A DNA stretch of 64,000 nucleotides, taken from positions 62,001 to 126,000 of the forward strand of contig JADCCX010000024.1 in assembly GCA_020252485.1 (NCBI GenBank), given 5' to 3'. The notes under the pieces were generated by a model. The model saw only the letters and a program-made list of their open reading frames with translations. It was not told the origin of the DNA and ran no database searches. Shown here piece by piece: positions 44,604-54,712 of the stretch. Source of the stretch: Methylocystis sp. GTDB taxonomy: Bacteria; Pseudomonadota; Alphaproteobacteria; Rhizobiales; Beijerinckiaceae. The stretch's first letter is position 1. Each line of letters opens with the position of its first letter. A program made the position numbers and the translations under genes.

Positions 44604-46508
44604 TCAGAGACCGATCTTCTTAGCCTTCTCCTGATCATACCACCACGTGCTCGAAACCACGCCCATCAGGCTCGATGTGGCTGCGAATTCCGGCGGGCGA
44701 TCCGGCTTGCCGAAGATATCCCAATAGGCCATCCAGGCGCTGTCATTGTGCCAGGCGGGGATCATGCTGCGGTTTGAGCGCAGCACACGGTCGAGCGCCC
44801 GGCAGGCGATGTTCAGCTCCTCGCGCGACTTTGCCCGCCCGATCACCTCGATGAGCGCATCGACCGAAGGCTCCATGATGCCGGCGAGGTTGCGCCCGCC
44901 GGTGCGCTTTGCCGCTTCCGAGCCGTAGACGTTGCGCAATCCATCGCCCGGCGTCAGCGTGCCGCCCATATTGCGCATGGTGATGTCGAAATCGAACTCG
45001 TCCGTGCGTTTCTGATATTGCGCGGCATCGACCGTGCGCATCGTCGCGTCGATGCCCAAGAGCTTCAGGTTCTTCACCAGCCCGCCCGCATGCGGCTGCA
45101 GCGAGGGGTCGAAGTCCAGAAACTCGATCGTGAAGGCCTGGCCGTTCGGCAGCTTCAGCACATTGCCGTCGCGCTTCATGCCGGCCTCCTGCAGCAATTG
45201 CCCGGCGCGCCGCAGGTTGTTGCGGTCTTGGCCCGAACCGTCGCTGACTGGCGGGATATAGGGCTCGCCGAAGACTTCGGCCGGAAGATCCTTGCGGAAG
45301 GGCTCGAGCAGGACGAGTTCATCCGGCGACGGCATTCCAACAGCCTTGAGCGGCGTGTTCTCGAAGAACGAGGTCGTCCGCTTGTAGGAATTGAACATCA
45401 GCGTGGCGTTCGTCCATTCGAAATCGAAGGCGAGGATCAAGGCCTCGCGCACGCGCCGGTCCCTGAACTTGTCGCGGCGCATGTTGATGTGCCAGCCCTG
45501 GATCGAGGTCGGGCCGCCGGTCCTGATCTGGTCGCGGATCACTCGCCCATCCTTGGCCGCCGGAAAATCATAACCGGTCGCCCAGGTGCGCGAGGTGAAC
45601 TCCTGCCGCATGGTGAAGGCGCGGCCCTTGAAGCCCTCGAAGGCGACGGTGCGGTCGCGGAAATACTCGAAGCGCACGATGTCGAAATTATTCTGGCCGA
45701 TGTTGGAGGGCAGGTCGCGGCCCCAGTAATCCGGCACGCGGGAGAGCTCGACGAAGCGCCCCACCTCGAACCGGCCGATCTTGTAGGGGCCGGAGCCGAG
45801 CGGCGGCTCCAGCGTCGATTCCTCGAAGTTCTTCACGGAGTAATAGGCTTTCGAGAAAATCGGCATGCCGGCGATTGTCATGATCAGGTCGCGCGGCGGG
45901 TTGGGCTTCAATTCGACGCGCAGCACGTCGGGGGCCTCCGCCTCGGCGGCGACGAGATCGCGCAGGAGCTGCTGGTAGACGGGATGCGCCTTCGTCTTCA
46001 TCAGCTCCAGCGAGAAGGCCACATCGGCGGCGGTCAGCGGCGAACCGTCATGGAAGCGCGCCTCCTTCCTGAGCTTGAAGCGCCATTCCGGTTTGTCCTC
46101 AGTCTTCAGCACGCTTTCGGCGACGATCCCATACATAGCGTCCGGCTCATCGCCGGTGCCGCCCATCAGCGTATCGAAGATCGAGCCGACCCCGGCCGCG
46201 CCATCCCCCTTCAGGATGTAGATGTTGAACGAGTTGAAGGTGTTGAAGTTCTGGTTGCCGGAGGTGGTGCTGATCTGCATCGCGATCGCGCCGCCCTTGG
46301 GCGCTGCCGGATTCACATAACCGAAATGCCTGAAACCCGGTGGCTGCTTCAGGTCACCGAAGAACGAAAGGCCGTGCCGGGCCTTCGACCAGTCAACTGA
46401 AGCCTGTGCTGGCCTCAGCCCGGCGAGGACCGCCGCCGCCGCCCCTCCGGCGAGCACCGCACGGCGATTCGGGCATCCAGCTTTCGCTGGATCGGGCTGG
46501 CGCGGCAT
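44604..46508 (-). CDS. yejA: Peptide-binding protein YejA, paralogue 2
   Basis: This 634-residue family 5 solute-binding protein starts with a twin-arginine-like signal (NRRAVLAGGAAAAVLAGLRPAQA). Conserved parts include FGYVNPAAPKGG, GLVAESV-like GIVAESVLKT, and LEPPLGSGPYKI. The start at 46508 has gaaggag upstream; the longer frame is not supported. It is adjacent to the permease genes and probably co-transcribed with the second paralogue upstream. It captures peptides in the periplasm. Confidence 0.92.
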   Translation of the reverse strand: MPRQPDPAKAGCPNRRAVLAGGAAAAVLAGLRPAQASVDWSKARHGLSFFGDLKQPPGFRHFGYVNPAAPKGGAIAMQISTTSGNQNFNTFNSFNIYILKGDGAAGVGSIFDTLMGGTGDEPDAMYGIVAESVLKTEDKPEWRFKLRKEARFHDGSPLTAADVAFSLELMKTKAHPVYQQLLRDLVAAEAEAPDVLRVELKPNPPRDLIMTIAGMPIFSKAYYSVKNFEESTLEPPLGSGPYKIGRFEVGRFVELSRVPDYWGRDLPSNIGQNNFDIVRFEYFRDRTVAFEGFKGRAFTMRQEFTSRTWATGYDFPAAKDGRVIRDQIRTGGPTSIQGWHINMRRDKFRDRRVREALILAFDFEWTNATLMFNSYKRTTSFFENTPLKAVGMPSPDELVLLEPFRKDLPAEVFGEPYIPPVSDGSGQDRNNLRRAGQLLQEAGMKRDGNVLKLPNGQAFTIEFLDFDPSLQPHAGGLVKNLKLLGIDATMRTVDAAQYQKRTDEFDFDITMRNMGGTLTPGDGLRNVYGSEAAKRTGGRNLAGIMEPSVDALIEVIGRAKSREELNIACRALDRVLRSNRSMIPAWHNDSAWMAYWDIFGKPDRPPEFAATSSLMGVVSSTWWYDQEKAKKIGL

Positions 46509-46610
46509 GGAGCTCTCCTTCGTGAGGGCGTTCGATCCTCCGCAAGATAGGCAGGATGATGACCGAAAGCCAATTCCGCTCACGCTTTTGCTACCGGGGC
46601 AACGCATCGC

Positions 46611-48500
46611 TCAGGGGTTCCTGCCGCCGGTTTTCTGCGCCTTTTCCGCATCCCACCACCAGATGGATGGAAAGGCTGCGGCGCCGTAGCGGGGCATGGT
46701 GGCGGGTCGCCCGAAGCGGTCCCACCTTGCGACATATTCCTTGTCTTCGTTAAGGATCGGCACGCCAATCCAGTTGAGCCGCAGGACGCGGTCGAGCAAA
46801 CGGCCCGCCGCGATCTTCCCGCTGCGGCTCTCGGCCAGCACCAGCTTTTCCACCAGCGCATCCACCAGAGGGTCCTTCAGACCGCCGAGATTGTTGGCGC
46901 CGCGCTTGTCGGCGCTGGCGGTCGTCCAGTATTCGCGCTGCTCGCCTCCCGGCGCATGGCCCTGCACCCAGGCGTGGACGGCGATATCGAAATCGAAGCT
47001 GCGCAACCGGTTCTGGTACTGGACATCGTCGACGACACGGATATTCGTGGCGATCCCAAGCTTGGCCAGCTGGCTTGCATAGGCGGCCGCGACCCGCTCC
47101 ATCGCGGCATCCTCGAGCACGAATTCCAGCGAGAGCCGTTTGCCCGCCTTGTCGAGCAGGCGGCCGTCCTTCAGCGTGTAACCCGCCTCGCGCAGCAGCT
47201 CGAGCGCGTTGAACAGGCTGGCGCGGTCGGTGGGTTGAGCCGACAGGGGCGCGGCAGCCTCCAGCCGTGCGGCGGAGGGCGCTTCCGGCAGGCGCGCGAG
47301 CAGCGCCTTTTCATCGTCGGACAGCGGCCCCGCCGCCGCGAAATCGGTATGCGGAAAGTACGAACCCGGCCGGCTGAGCATATTGTGGAAGACACTGCGG
47401 TTCACATCGTCGAAGCCATAGGCCATGGCGAGCGCCTGACGCAGACGCGGATCCTGCAGCTTCTTCTGGCGCAGGTTGAAGACGAAGGCCTTGACGATGC
47501 CGAGCCGTTCGATGCCGAAGGCGTCCCGCACAACGCGGCCCTGGTCGGCGGCGGCAAAATCATAGCCCACGACCCAGGATTTGAGGCTGGTTTCCCGCCG
47601 GACATCGATCAGATCGGCCTTGAAGGCCTCCAGCATGACATTGGCGTCGCGAAAATACTCGATGTCGATGCGGTCGAAGTTGCCGGTGCCGACGCGAATG
47701 GGCACCGCCTTGCCCCAGTAGTCTGCGACGCGCTCATAGCTCACGGAGCGGCCGGGGATGAAGGAGCGCAACTTGTAGGGGCCGGAGCCCAGCGGCGGCT
47801 CCAGGGTCGTCGCGGCGATGTCGCGCCTTTTGCCGTTCCCGTCGACGCCTGTCCACCAGTGACGGGGCAGGATGCTCATCTGGCCGATGTAAAGCGGCAG
47901 GGCCGGATCGCCCTTCTCGCTGAAGGTGAAGCGGATTTCCCGGTCCGAAAGCTTTTCCACGTTGGCGACTTTGAGCAGAAGCTTGTTCCACTGCGGCGAC
48001 AGGCGCTTCCAGGCCTCGGCGGAGAACAGGACGTCATCCGCTGTCACCGGCGTCCCGTCGTGCCAGCGGGCTTCCGGCCGGAGGCGGAAGCTGACGGAAG
48101 AGAAGTCGTCCGGAAAGGCGACCGCTTCGGCGAGCAGCCCATATTCGGTCGTCGGTTCATCGAGCGAGACCGCAAGCAGCGGCTCGTAAATCTGCATCAG
48201 ATGGGCCGCGAGATTGCCTTTGACGCCGCTCACAAGAGGATTGAAGTTATCGAAAGTGCCGAGGGCTCCCAGCCGGACGCGCCCGCCTTGCGGCGCCAGG
48301 GGATTCACGTAATCGGGAAAGCGGAAGCCGGGCCCGTACTTAGGCTGCCCGGTCAGTGAAATCGCATGAAGCCATTCGCCGCCGATGGTTTTTTCGGCTT
48401 TGGCCTTGGCGGCATGGCAAAAGGCAGACAGGGCGATGGCGAGCAGAAGCGCTAACCGCCGCAACCAACACTTGTCAAACGCCTGCACCCGGAACCGCAT
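46611..48500 (-). CDS. yejA: Peptide-binding protein YejA, paralogue 1
   Basis: The 629-residue family 5 solute-binding protein has an N-terminal signal peptide (basic start, hydrophobic LRRLALLLAIALSAFCHA). It has the same landmarks as its neighbour: FRFPDYVNPLAPQGG-type region, EYGLLAEAV, WHDGTPVTADDV and LEPPLGSGPYKLR. The two proteins are clearly related but diverged, which suggests different peptide ranges served by one YejBEF channel. It is the first gene of the operon. Confidence 0.92.
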   Translation of the reverse strand: MRFRVQAFDKCWLRRLALLLAIALSAFCHAAKAKAEKTIGGEWLHAISLTGQPKYGPGFRFPDYVNPLAPQGGRVRLGALGTFDNFNPLVSGVKGNLAAHLMQIYEPLLAVSLDEPTTEYGLLAEAVAFPDDFSSVSFRLRPEARWHDGTPVTADDVLFSAEAWKRLSPQWNKLLLKVANVEKLSDREIRFTFSEKGDPALPLYIGQMSILPRHWWTGVDGNGKRRDIAATTLEPPLGSGPYKLRSFIPGRSVSYERVADYWGKAVPIRVGTGNFDRIDIEYFRDANVMLEAFKADLIDVRRETSLKSWVVGYDFAAADQGRVVRDAFGIERLGIVKAFVFNLRQKKLQDPRLRQALAMAYGFDDVNRSVFHNMLSRPGSYFPHTDFAAAGPLSDDEKALLARLPEAPSAARLEAAAPLSAQPTDRASLFNALELLREAGYTLKDGRLLDKAGKRLSLEFVLEDAAMERVAAAYASQLAKLGIATNIRVVDDVQYQNRLRSFDFDIAVHAWVQGHAPGGEQREYWTTASADKRGANNLGGLKDPLVDALVEKLVLAESRSGKIAAGRLLDRVLRLNWIGVPILNEDKEYVARWDRFGRPATMPRYGAAAFPSIWWWDAEKAQKTGGRNP

Positions 48501-48588
48501 CCGCGCTTCCTGTCAGGATATCGCTGAATGGCGGTTGAACCGGAGAGGCCGAGCCAGCCGCTGATCGAGGCTCAGAAGGCGCCCGCAA

Positions 48589-49146
48589 TCAGTTCGGCAA
48601 CGGAAGCGGGGAATCGTTCAGCTTGTTCAGATAGGCGATCAGATCAGCGCGTGTCCTGGGGTTGGCAATGCCCGCGAAGGACATCGACGTGCCCGCGATA
48701 TAGCCTTTCGGGCTTTCAAGGAACTTGTCGATCGTCTCGAAATCCCACTTTTCGCCCTTGGCAGCCACGGCCTTCAGCGCATTGGAATAGTTGAACCCGG
48801 CGACCTGGCCTTTCAGGCGGCCCAGCACATTCCACATGTTGGGGCCAACCTTGTTAGCCCCGCCCTTGTCGGGCGTGTGGCATGTCGCGCATTGCTTGAA
48901 AACAGTTTCGCCCTTCGCCGGATCGGCGCTGGCAAGCCGGACAGCAATCGGCTCTACGGCAGCCGCCGCGGCAGCCGGCGCAGCCGCGGATGCGACCGCC
49001 GTTCCGGCCGGCATGGGCAGGTCGTAGCCTGCCTTGGCGGCCTGCTTTTCGCTGAAGATCAACTCCCCGGCGAAGCTCAGAAGCATGACAAAGGTCAGCG
49101 TGCCGAGCACCGCGCCTGCGATCTTGTTCAGTTCAAAGGAGTTCAT
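48589..49146 (-). CDS. cycM: Membrane-anchored cytochrome c (CycM/c552 type)
   Basis: The 185-residue protein has an uncleaved N-terminal helix (about 9-30), an Ala/Pro-rich linker (45-66) and a class I cytochrome c domain. Haem is bound at CATCH (Cys86, Cys89, His90) with Met155 (GTSMSFAGI) as sixth ligand. Such proteins carry electrons between the bc1 complex and aa3 oxidase in Bradyrhizobium. In phototrophs they may also serve the reaction centre. The start at 49146 begins the NSFELNKIAGAVLG family sequence. Confidence 0.93.
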   Translation of the reverse strand: MNSFELNKIAGAVLGTLTFVMLLSFAGELIFSEKQAAKAGYDLPMPAGTAVASAAAPAAAAAAVEPIAVRLASADPAKGETVFKQCATCHTPDKGGANKVGPNMWNVLGRLKGQVAGFNYSNALKAVAAKGEKWDFETIDKFLESPKGYIAGTSMSFAGIANPRTRADLIAYLNKLNDSPLPLPN

Positions 49147-49239
49147 AATCCCCGATCTCCAGCCCGCCTGACCGCGTAACCAACCCTGGCGGAGTTGCGC
49201 CGGTGCAGTCACCTTGCTTTTTCGGGTTCAATAGACGCT

Positions 49240-49267
49240 TTGACGCGCAATTTGCAACCCGTATAAG
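49240..49267 (+). promoter_or_regulatory. Candidate kdsB promoter
   Basis: TTGACG (49240-49245) and TATAAG (49262-49267) are spaced by 16 bases, one of the best sigma-70 matches in the window. The start of transcription would fall near 49274, about 50 bases upstream of kdsB. It lies in the divergent region shared with the cytochrome c gene. Confidence 0.6.
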
Positions 49268-49324
49268 CCGCTGCGGCCTTGCTACTTTTTGACGCCTGAA
49301 AATCCCGCTGCGATGGATCGCTCC

Positions 49325-50056
49325 ATGTCCGACCCGATTGTTGTCATTCCCGCCCGCATGGCGGCGACGCGCCTGCCAAACAAGCCGCTGGCCGACATTC
49401 ATGGCAAGCCGATGATTGTGCATGTCTGGCAGCGGGCGCTGGAATCGGGCGTCGGCAGGGTTCTCGTTGCCACGGACAGCGCGGATATCGCTCGGGCCGT
49501 GGAGGCCGCCGGAGGCGAGGCCGTGATGACGCGGGCGGACCACCCTTCCGGTTCCGACCGGGTTTTCGAGGCTGTGGAAAAGGCGGATCCCGACGGCCGT
49601 CATGATATCGTCGTCAACCTGCAGGGCGATTTCCCGACAATTGACCCGCGCGCCATCGCCGTCTCCGTCCTGCCGCTCGCCGATCCGGCAGTCGATATCG
49701 CCACGCTGGCCGCCGTAATCGTGGACGAAGACGAGATGACGGCCCCCTCTGTTGTGAAGCTGGTCGGCACCGAGATTGCGCCCGGCCGCATGCGGGCCCT
49801 TTACTTCACCCGGGCGAGAGCGCCGACCGGGCCGGGGCCGCTCTATCATCATGTGGGCCTTTACGCCTATCGGCGGCGGGCGCTGGCGCGGTTCGTCAGC
49901 CTGCCGCCGTCGCCGCTGGAAATCCGCGAGAAGCTCGAGCAGTTGCGGGCTATCGAGGCGGGAATGCGGATCGATGTGGGCGTCATCGACCATGTCCCGC
50001 GCGGCGTCGATACGCCGGGCGACCTTGTCCTGGCGCGGGAACTGCTGCGCGCCTGA
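49325..50056 (+). CDS. kdsB: 3-deoxy-manno-octulosonate cytidylyltransferase
   Basis: KdsB activates Kdo with CTP for lipopolysaccharide inner core synthesis. The 243-residue protein has [18 protein letters not shown] with the nucleotide-binding Arg/Lys, [19 protein letters not shown] and [11 protein letters not shown]. The start at 49325 matches the family start ([12 protein letters not shown]); 49313 is a possible alternative. It is followed by pheA after a 33-base gap. Confidence 0.95.
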   Translation: MSDPIVVIPARMAATRLPNKPLADIHGKPMIVHVWQRALESGVGRVLVATDSADIARAVEAAGGEAVMTRADHPSGSDRVFEAVEKADPDGRHDIVVNLQGDFPTIDPRAIAVSVLPLADPAVDIATLAAVIVDEDEMTAPSVVKLVGTEIAPGRMRALYFTRARAPTGPGPLYHHVGLYAYRRRALARFVSLPPSPLEIREKLEQLRAIEAGMRIDVGVIDHVPRGVDTPGDLVLARELLRA

Positions 50057-50089
50057 AGCAAGACCTTCCACCATCAGAAAAGCACGTCA

Positions 50090-50941
50090 ATGAAACAGAT
50101 GATTTCCTTCCAGGGCGAACCTGGCGCCAATTCCCATCTCGCCTGCGAGCAGGCCTATCCCGCGCTGGAGCCGCTGCCCTGCCCGACCTTCGAGGATGCC
50201 TTTGCGGCCGTTCAGGAAGGCAAGGCGGCGCTGGCGATGATCCCCATCGAGAACTCGATCGCGGGACGGGTGGCGGATATCCATCACCTGCTGCCGACCT
50301 CGGGGCTCCACATCATCGGGGAGCATTTCCTGCCGATCCATTTCCACCTGATGGCCATTCCCGGCGCGTCGCTCTCCACCATCAAGGATGTCTACAGCCA
50401 CGTTCACGCCATCGGGCAGTGCCGGAAGATCATCCGCAAGCTCGGCCTCAAGGCGCATGTGGCGGGCGACACGGCGGGGTCTGCCCGTCAGGTCTCGGAG
50501 TGGCAGGATGTGACCAAGGCCTCGCTCGCGCCCAGGCTTGCCGCGCCGATCTATGGCCTCAGAATCCTGGCCGAGGATGTGGAGGACGCGGCGCATAACA
50601 CCACCCGCTTCGTCGTTCTCTCCAGGAAGCCGCTCGTGGCCAAGCGGAATGGCGCGCCGCTCGTCACAAGCTTCGTCTTCCGCGTCCGCAACGTGCCGGC
50701 GGCGCTCTACAAGGCCATGGGCGGATTCGCGACCAATAGCGTCAACATGACCAAGCTTGAAAGCTACATGGTGGAGGGGCAATTCACCGCCACGCAATTC
50801 TATGCCGAGGTGGATGGCCATCCCGAAGATCCGGGCCTCAAGAACGCGCTCGACGAGCTTGCCTTCTTCTCGAAGGAGATCCGCATCATCGGCGTTTATC
50901 CGGCGCATCCCTACCGGGAGGAGGCCGCGCGCCTCGGCTGA
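50090..50941 (+). CDS. pheA: Prephenate dehydratase
   Basis: This enzyme converts prephenate to phenylpyruvate in phenylalanine synthesis. The 283-residue protein lacks the chorismate mutase domain of the enteric enzyme. It has the FQGEPGANSHLACEQ start, MIPIENSIAGRV, DTAGSARQVSEW, the catalytic NTTRFVV and a C-terminal ACT domain with TNSVNMTKLESYM, the phenylalanine-binding ESRP equivalent. It probably shares a message with kdsB. Confidence 0.95.
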   Translation: MKQMISFQGEPGANSHLACEQAYPALEPLPCPTFEDAFAAVQEGKAALAMIPIENSIAGRVADIHHLLPTSGLHIIGEHFLPIHFHLMAIPGASLSTIKDVYSHVHAIGQCRKIIRKLGLKAHVAGDTAGSARQVSEWQDVTKASLAPRLAAPIYGLRILAEDVEDAAHNTTRFVVLSRKPLVAKRNGAPLVTSFVFRVRNVPAALYKAMGGFATNSVNMTKLESYMVEGQFTATQFYAEVDGHPEDPGLKNALDELAFFSKEIRIIGVYPAHPYREEAARLG

Positions 50942-50955
50942 TCAGCCTGCGTCGA

Positions 50956-51900
50956 TCAGCCTGCGTCGACGAAGGCCTGCAGGATGTGGTTGGCGATGGC
51001 CATGCGCGGCGGGGAGCTGATCCCGTCAGGATGGCTGTTCGCAAGAATCTGGCGGGCTTCCTCGCGCGTGAACCAGCGGGCGTCGGCCAGCTCCGCAGGG
51101 TCTATCGTGATGGAGGTGGAGGTCGCCTCGGCCAGGCAGCCGATCATCAGCGAACTGGGGAAAGGCCATGGCTGGGCATAGAGATAGCGGACGCGGGCGG
51201 TCGTGATCGCCGTTTCCTCGAGAATCTCGCGCCGAACGGCATCCTCGATCCCTTCGCCGGGCTCCATGAAGCCGGCGAGGCAGGAATAGCGCCCCTCGGG
51301 GAAATGCGCCGAGCGGCCGAGCAGGCAGGAATCGCCGTGGATCGCCAGCATGATCACGACCGGATCCGTGCGCGGGAAATGATCTGTGCCGCAATCGCTG
51401 CAATGGCGCTTCCAGCCGGCGAAGGCCCAGGCGGAGAGTTTGCCGCAATTGCTGCAAAACCGGTGCCGGTTGTGCCACAGCAGCATCGCCTTGGCGGTGC
51501 CGATCGCGTTCAGAATTCCCGGCGCGAACAATTCCTGCATCGCGATGGAGCGCATGTCGATGAGCTTGAGGTCTTTGCGCTCCTTGAGCGCATCGAAGCG
51601 CTCAGGTCCGATATCGAAGGCGAAGCGCGGCTCGCCGTCCTCGATGCCGAGAAACAGCGGATCGCCCCTCTCGCCCAACCCTTCGATCTCGTTGCGCGTG
51701 AACCATGGGTTCAGGTTCAGGCCATCGAAGGCCAGGACCGGGATATCCTTGCAAATGGCGAGAAAGCGGGCTTCCGCGAGCGCCTGCGCCCGGCGGAGCC
51801 ATTCAGCATCTTCCCGCTTCAGCGCTGCGCGGTCGAGCGACAAGGTCGCGAAGCCAAGTCCGGCTGGCGGCGAATCCGGCGCAGCGGCGAAAAAATCCAT
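50956..51900 (-). CDS. nudC: NAD(H) pyrophosphatase/RNA-decapping Nudix enzyme
   Basis: The 314-residue protein has an N-terminal domain, a zinc ribbon (CSNCG...CSDCG, about 142-165) and a Nudix box (GFMEPGEGIEDAVRREILEE, about 195-214) with the expected Glu residues. The NADH-specific motif follows as AQPWPFPSS, with Ala in place of the usual first Ser. Its start overlaps the stop of the HIT gene by one base. The longer frame reads through that gene. Confidence 0.93.
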   Translation of the reverse strand: MDFFAAAPDSPPAGLGFATLSLDRAALKREDAEWLRRAQALAEARFLAICKDIPVLAFDGLNLNPWFTRNEIEGLGERGDPLFLGIEDGEPRFAFDIGPERFDALKERKDLKLIDMRSIAMQELFAPGILNAIGTAKAMLLWHNRHRFCSNCGKLSAWAFAGWKRHCSDCGTDHFPRTDPVVIMLAIHGDSCLLGRSAHFPEGRYSCLAGFMEPGEGIEDAVRREILEETAITTARVRYLYAQPWPFPSSLMIGCLAEATSTSITIDPAELADARWFTREEARQILANSHPDGISSPPRMAIANHILQAFVDAG

Positions 51901-52331
51901 CAGGCGGTCTCCCGCAGGCCGAAGGGCTTGAGCGCCGCGCCGATCCGGTCCCCCATGACCGCGGCCATGTGCGGCGGATAGGGCTGCGCCGAACCTGCGC
52001 CCCACACCGGCCCCGGCCAGGCCGCATCCGAGACGAAGCGGGCGAGAATATGGACGTGCAATTGCCGCACGCGGTTGCCCAGCGCGCCGACATTCAGCTT
52101 GTCGGGGTTGAAGAGCGCTTTCAGCGCCTCCGAAGCGAAGGCGATCTCGCGCATCAGCTGCTGCCGATCGCCTTCCGCAAGATCGATGATTTCGGTGAGA
52201 TCCGGCTTCTCCGGCACGAGGATGATCCAGGGATAGCGGGCATCGTTCATCAGCAGGACGCGGGAGAGCGCCAGCCGGCCCAGCGGCAGCGTGTCGTTGT
52301 CGAGATTTGGATCGAGTCTGAAGGAGGTCAT
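51900..52331 (-). CDS. HIT-family protein
   Basis: The 143-residue protein has the histidine triad region QLHVHILARF (about 91-100), in which the last triad histidine is replaced, as in several alphaproteobacterial HIT proteins. HIT enzymes hydrolyse or transfer nucleotides. The start at 52331 has aaggagg-like sequence on the plus strand only; on the coding strand the site is weak. Coupling to nudC suggests joint nucleotide turnover. Confidence 0.85.
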   Translation of the reverse strand: MTSFRLDPNLDNDTLPLGRLALSRVLLMNDARYPWIILVPEKPDLTEIIDLAEGDRQQLMREIAFASEALKALFNPDKLNVGALGNRVRQLHVHILARFVSDAAWPGPVWGAGSAQPYPPHMAAVMGDRIGAALKPFGLRETA

Positions 52332-52481
52332 GCGGCAGGTGCTCCCGGTTTCCTGCTCGCACGAATACTCAGACTTCTGCAAGGCGTGTCGTGCAGCGGC
52401 GTCCCGTAACCCTGTTGGCGCGAAGGGGTCGCGCGGGGACGGACCATCTGCTATCGGAGCAACCATTCATCCGGGCATTTC

Positions 52482-53603
52482 ATGAAGTCTGCCGCACCCC
52501 CCGCACCCTTGATCGCGCTGTTCCAGGCGGCGGGCTTTCCGCTGGCCGATGCGCCGCTGCTGCAGCGCGCTGACGTCTTCCTCGACCTGTCGGGCGAAGA
52601 TATAAGGCGGCGGCTTTTCCTCACGCAGGATGCGGCTGGTATCGAACTTTGTCTTCGGCCCGAATTCACGATTCCGCTTTGCCTGCAGGCCGTTGCGGCC
52701 GGCGGCGATGCTCTAGGCAACGGCATGTCCTATTGCGGCCCCGTCTTCCGGCACCGGCAGGGCGAAAGCGGCGAGTTCATCCAGGCCGGCGTCGAATCGC
52801 TCGGGCGCAGCGATGCCGAGGCCGCCGATGCGGAAATCCTGGCTCTGGCCATCGAATCGGCAAAGCTCCTCGGCGAGGCGCGGCCGCTGATTCGCCTGGG
52901 CGACGCCGGCCTGATCAACGGCGTGCTCGCCGCCCTCTCCGTCCCGCCGGGATTGGCGCGGCGCCTCAAGCGGCGGCTGGCGGCGGGACGCACGCCTGAT
53001 GAAGCCCTCGATCCTGGCGCGAATGGATCGGGCCTCGATCGCTACGCGGGCGTGATGACGGCGCTGGAGGGCGCTGGGCAGAGTTCGGCCCAGGCTTTCG
53101 TCGGCGATATGCTGACGATCAGCGGCGTGCGCGCTGCGGGCGGCCGCTCCGCCGAAGAGATAGCGGAACGCTTTCTCAGCAAGGCGCGGGAGGGGAGCGG
53201 CTCGCTGGACGAGACGCGGGCGGCGGTGCTGCGCGAGTTCCTTTCGATTGCGGGGCATCCGGACAAAGTGACAGTGGCCATCCGCAGGCTGGCTTCTCGC
53301 CATGGGCTTGATATCGACGCTGCCCTCGAACGCTACGAATCCCGGCTGGGCTTCATGGCGGCGCAAGGCATCGATCTCGCTTCCGTCACGGCGGCGGGCG
53401 GTTTCGTCCGCAATCTCGATTACTATACCGGCATGGTCTTCGAGATCGTGCCGCCGTCGCCCGCGACGCCCAAACCTCTGGTCGGCGGCGGGCGCTATGA
53501 CACGCTGCTGAAAAGGCTGGGATCGCCGGTCGATGTCCCCGCCGTCGGCTTCTCGATCTGGGTGGAGCGCTTCGCGCCGGCCGCTGCGGGAAGTCCGTCA
53601 TGA
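52482..53603 (+). CDS. hisZ: ATP phosphoribosyltransferase regulatory subunit
   Basis: HisZ resembles histidyl-tRNA synthetase but lacks the tRNA-binding part and regulates HisG. The 373-residue protein has class II synthetase motifs ([47 protein letters not shown]). Its stop overlaps the hisG start (ATGA). The ATG at 52482 is the family-type start, and the gene is divergent from the HIT gene. Confidence 0.92.
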   Translation: MKSAAPPAPLIALFQAAGFPLADAPLLQRADVFLDLSGEDIRRRLFLTQDAAGIELCLRPEFTIPLCLQAVAAGGDALGNGMSYCGPVFRHRQGESGEFIQAGVESLGRSDAEAADAEILALAIESAKLLGEARPLIRLGDAGLINGVLAALSVPPGLARRLKRRLAAGRTPDEALDPGANGSGLDRYAGVMTALEGAGQSSAQAFVGDMLTISGVRAAGGRSAEEIAERFLSKAREGSGSLDETRAAVLREFLSIAGHPDKVTVAIRRLASRHGLDIDAALERYESRLGFMAAQGIDLASVTAAGGFVRNLDYYTGMVFEIVPPSPATPKPLVGGGRYDTLLKRLGSPVDVPAVGFSIWVERFAPAAAGSPS

Positions 53604-54586
53604 CCGGCAAGCTCATCATCGGGGTGCCGTCGAAGGGGCGTCTGCAGGAAAACGCCACCGCGTTCTTCGCCCGCGCCGGGATGGCGCTGACGCAGGAAGG
53701 GGGCGCGCGCGACTACCGCGGGCAGGTGCGCGACCTGCCGGGCGTGGAGATCCTGTTCCTCTCGGCCTCCGAGATCGTCGCCAAGCTCGCCTCGGGCGAT
53801 GCGCATCTGGGCGTTACCGGCGAGGACCTTATCCGCGAATCGGTTGCCGACGCCGACCGGCGCATCAGCCTGCTCGCCCCGCTCGGATTCGGCCAGGCCA
53901 ATGTCGTGGTCGCCGTGCCGAAGGGCTGGATCGACGCCAGCACCATGGATGATCTCGAGGAGATTGCAGCCGATTTCCACGCGCGCCACGGCCGGCGCAT
54001 GCGGGTCGCCACAAAGTACGTGAACCTGACTCGTCGCTTCTTCGCCGAAAAGGGCGTGGCGGATTACCGGATCGTGGAGAGTCTGGGCGCGACAGAGGGC
54101 GCGCCAGCCTCGGGCGCCGCTGAATTCATCGTTGACATTACGACCACGGGGAGCACGCTCGAGGCGAATGCCCTCAAGGTGCTGGATGACGGCGTGATGC
54201 TGAAATCGCAGGCCAATCTCGCCGCGTCCATGCAGGCCGGTTGGGATGCGGAGGCGCTGCGCCTGGCGCGCCGCGTGCTGGGCCGGATTTCCGCTGAGAA
54301 GGCTGCCCGCACCACGCGGATGCTGCATGTTTCGGCCGGGAGCGTCACGGCGGAGGGGCTCGCGGCGGCCGTCGCCAATCTCCCCTCGGCGCTCATCCAC
54401 GCTTCCGCGGACGGCATGATGACGATCCGCTGTCCCGCCGAGGCCGCTCAGGCGCTCGCATCCGCCCTGATCGATGCGGGCGCGGCTGATGTGGCGATCG
54501 CGCGGACGGATTATGTCTTCTCGCTGAATTCCCCGCTCTTCGAGGCGCTGGAGCGCGGGCTCGCCATCGGCAGCGCCGCATCCTGA
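53600..54586 (+). CDS. hisG: ATP phosphoribosyltransferase catalytic subunit
   Basis: HisG performs the first step of histidine synthesis. The 328-residue protein has the PRPP-type pocket ([11 protein letters not shown] start and [15 protein letters not shown] around 180-194). It is longer than the short HisG usually paired with HisZ, a pattern shared with Rhodopseudomonas and its relatives. It is coupled to hisZ. An inverted terminator beyond it belongs to the minus-strand small RNA. Confidence 0.93.
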   Translation: MTGKLIIGVPSKGRLQENATAFFARAGMALTQEGGARDYRGQVRDLPGVEILFLSASEIVAKLASGDAHLGVTGEDLIRESVADADRRISLLAPLGFGQANVVVAVPKGWIDASTMDDLEEIAADFHARHGRRMRVATKYVNLTRRFFAEKGVADYRIVESLGATEGAPASGAAEFIVDITTTGSTLEANALKVLDDGVMLKSQANLAASMQAGWDAEALRLARRVLGRISAEKAARTTRMLHVSAGSVTAEGLAAAVANLPSALIHASADGMMTIRCPAEAAQALASALIDAGAADVAIARTDYVFSLNSPLFEALERGLAIGSAAS

Positions 54587-54601
54587 CGGGCGAAAGCCAA
54601 T

Positions 54602-54712
54602 AAAAAAAGCGAGACCGCCCGGGGGAGGGGCGGTCTCGACAAGGTAGCGGTCGAACGGGGGAGGTTCGCCCGCTTGGGGGAAGGAAGGCCCTCTCGGACC
54701 TTCGACCCGGGT
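54602..54712 (-). ncRNA. Candidate alpha-r14/suhB-type small RNA with anti-Shine-Dalgarno loops
   Basis: On the minus strand three hairpins follow one another. The first is GAAGGTCC-GAGA-GGGCCTTC. The second is AGCGG/CGAAC closing a CTCCCCC loop. The third is CGAGACCGCC/GGCGGTCTCG (plus 54610-54638) closing a CCTCCCCCG loop and followed by seven T, an intrinsic terminator. Cytosine-rich CCUCCC loops complementary to ribosome sites are the hallmark of the alpha-r14/suhB family. A possible promoter (TTACGT, 18-base spacer, GATAGC) lies at 54716-54746. The 5' end near 54712 is inferred. Confidence 0.78.

Noticed and set aside
46956-48359. A 467-codon plus-strand frame opposite the first yejA gene
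   Set aside because: It has the same antisense composition bias as other shadows, no domain and no ribosome site; the binding protein on the other strand is well supported.
54610-54638. The hairpin after hisG as a terminator for hisZ-hisG
   Set aside because: On the plus strand no T-run follows the stem; the seven-base T-run is on the minus strand, so it terminates the small RNA instead.
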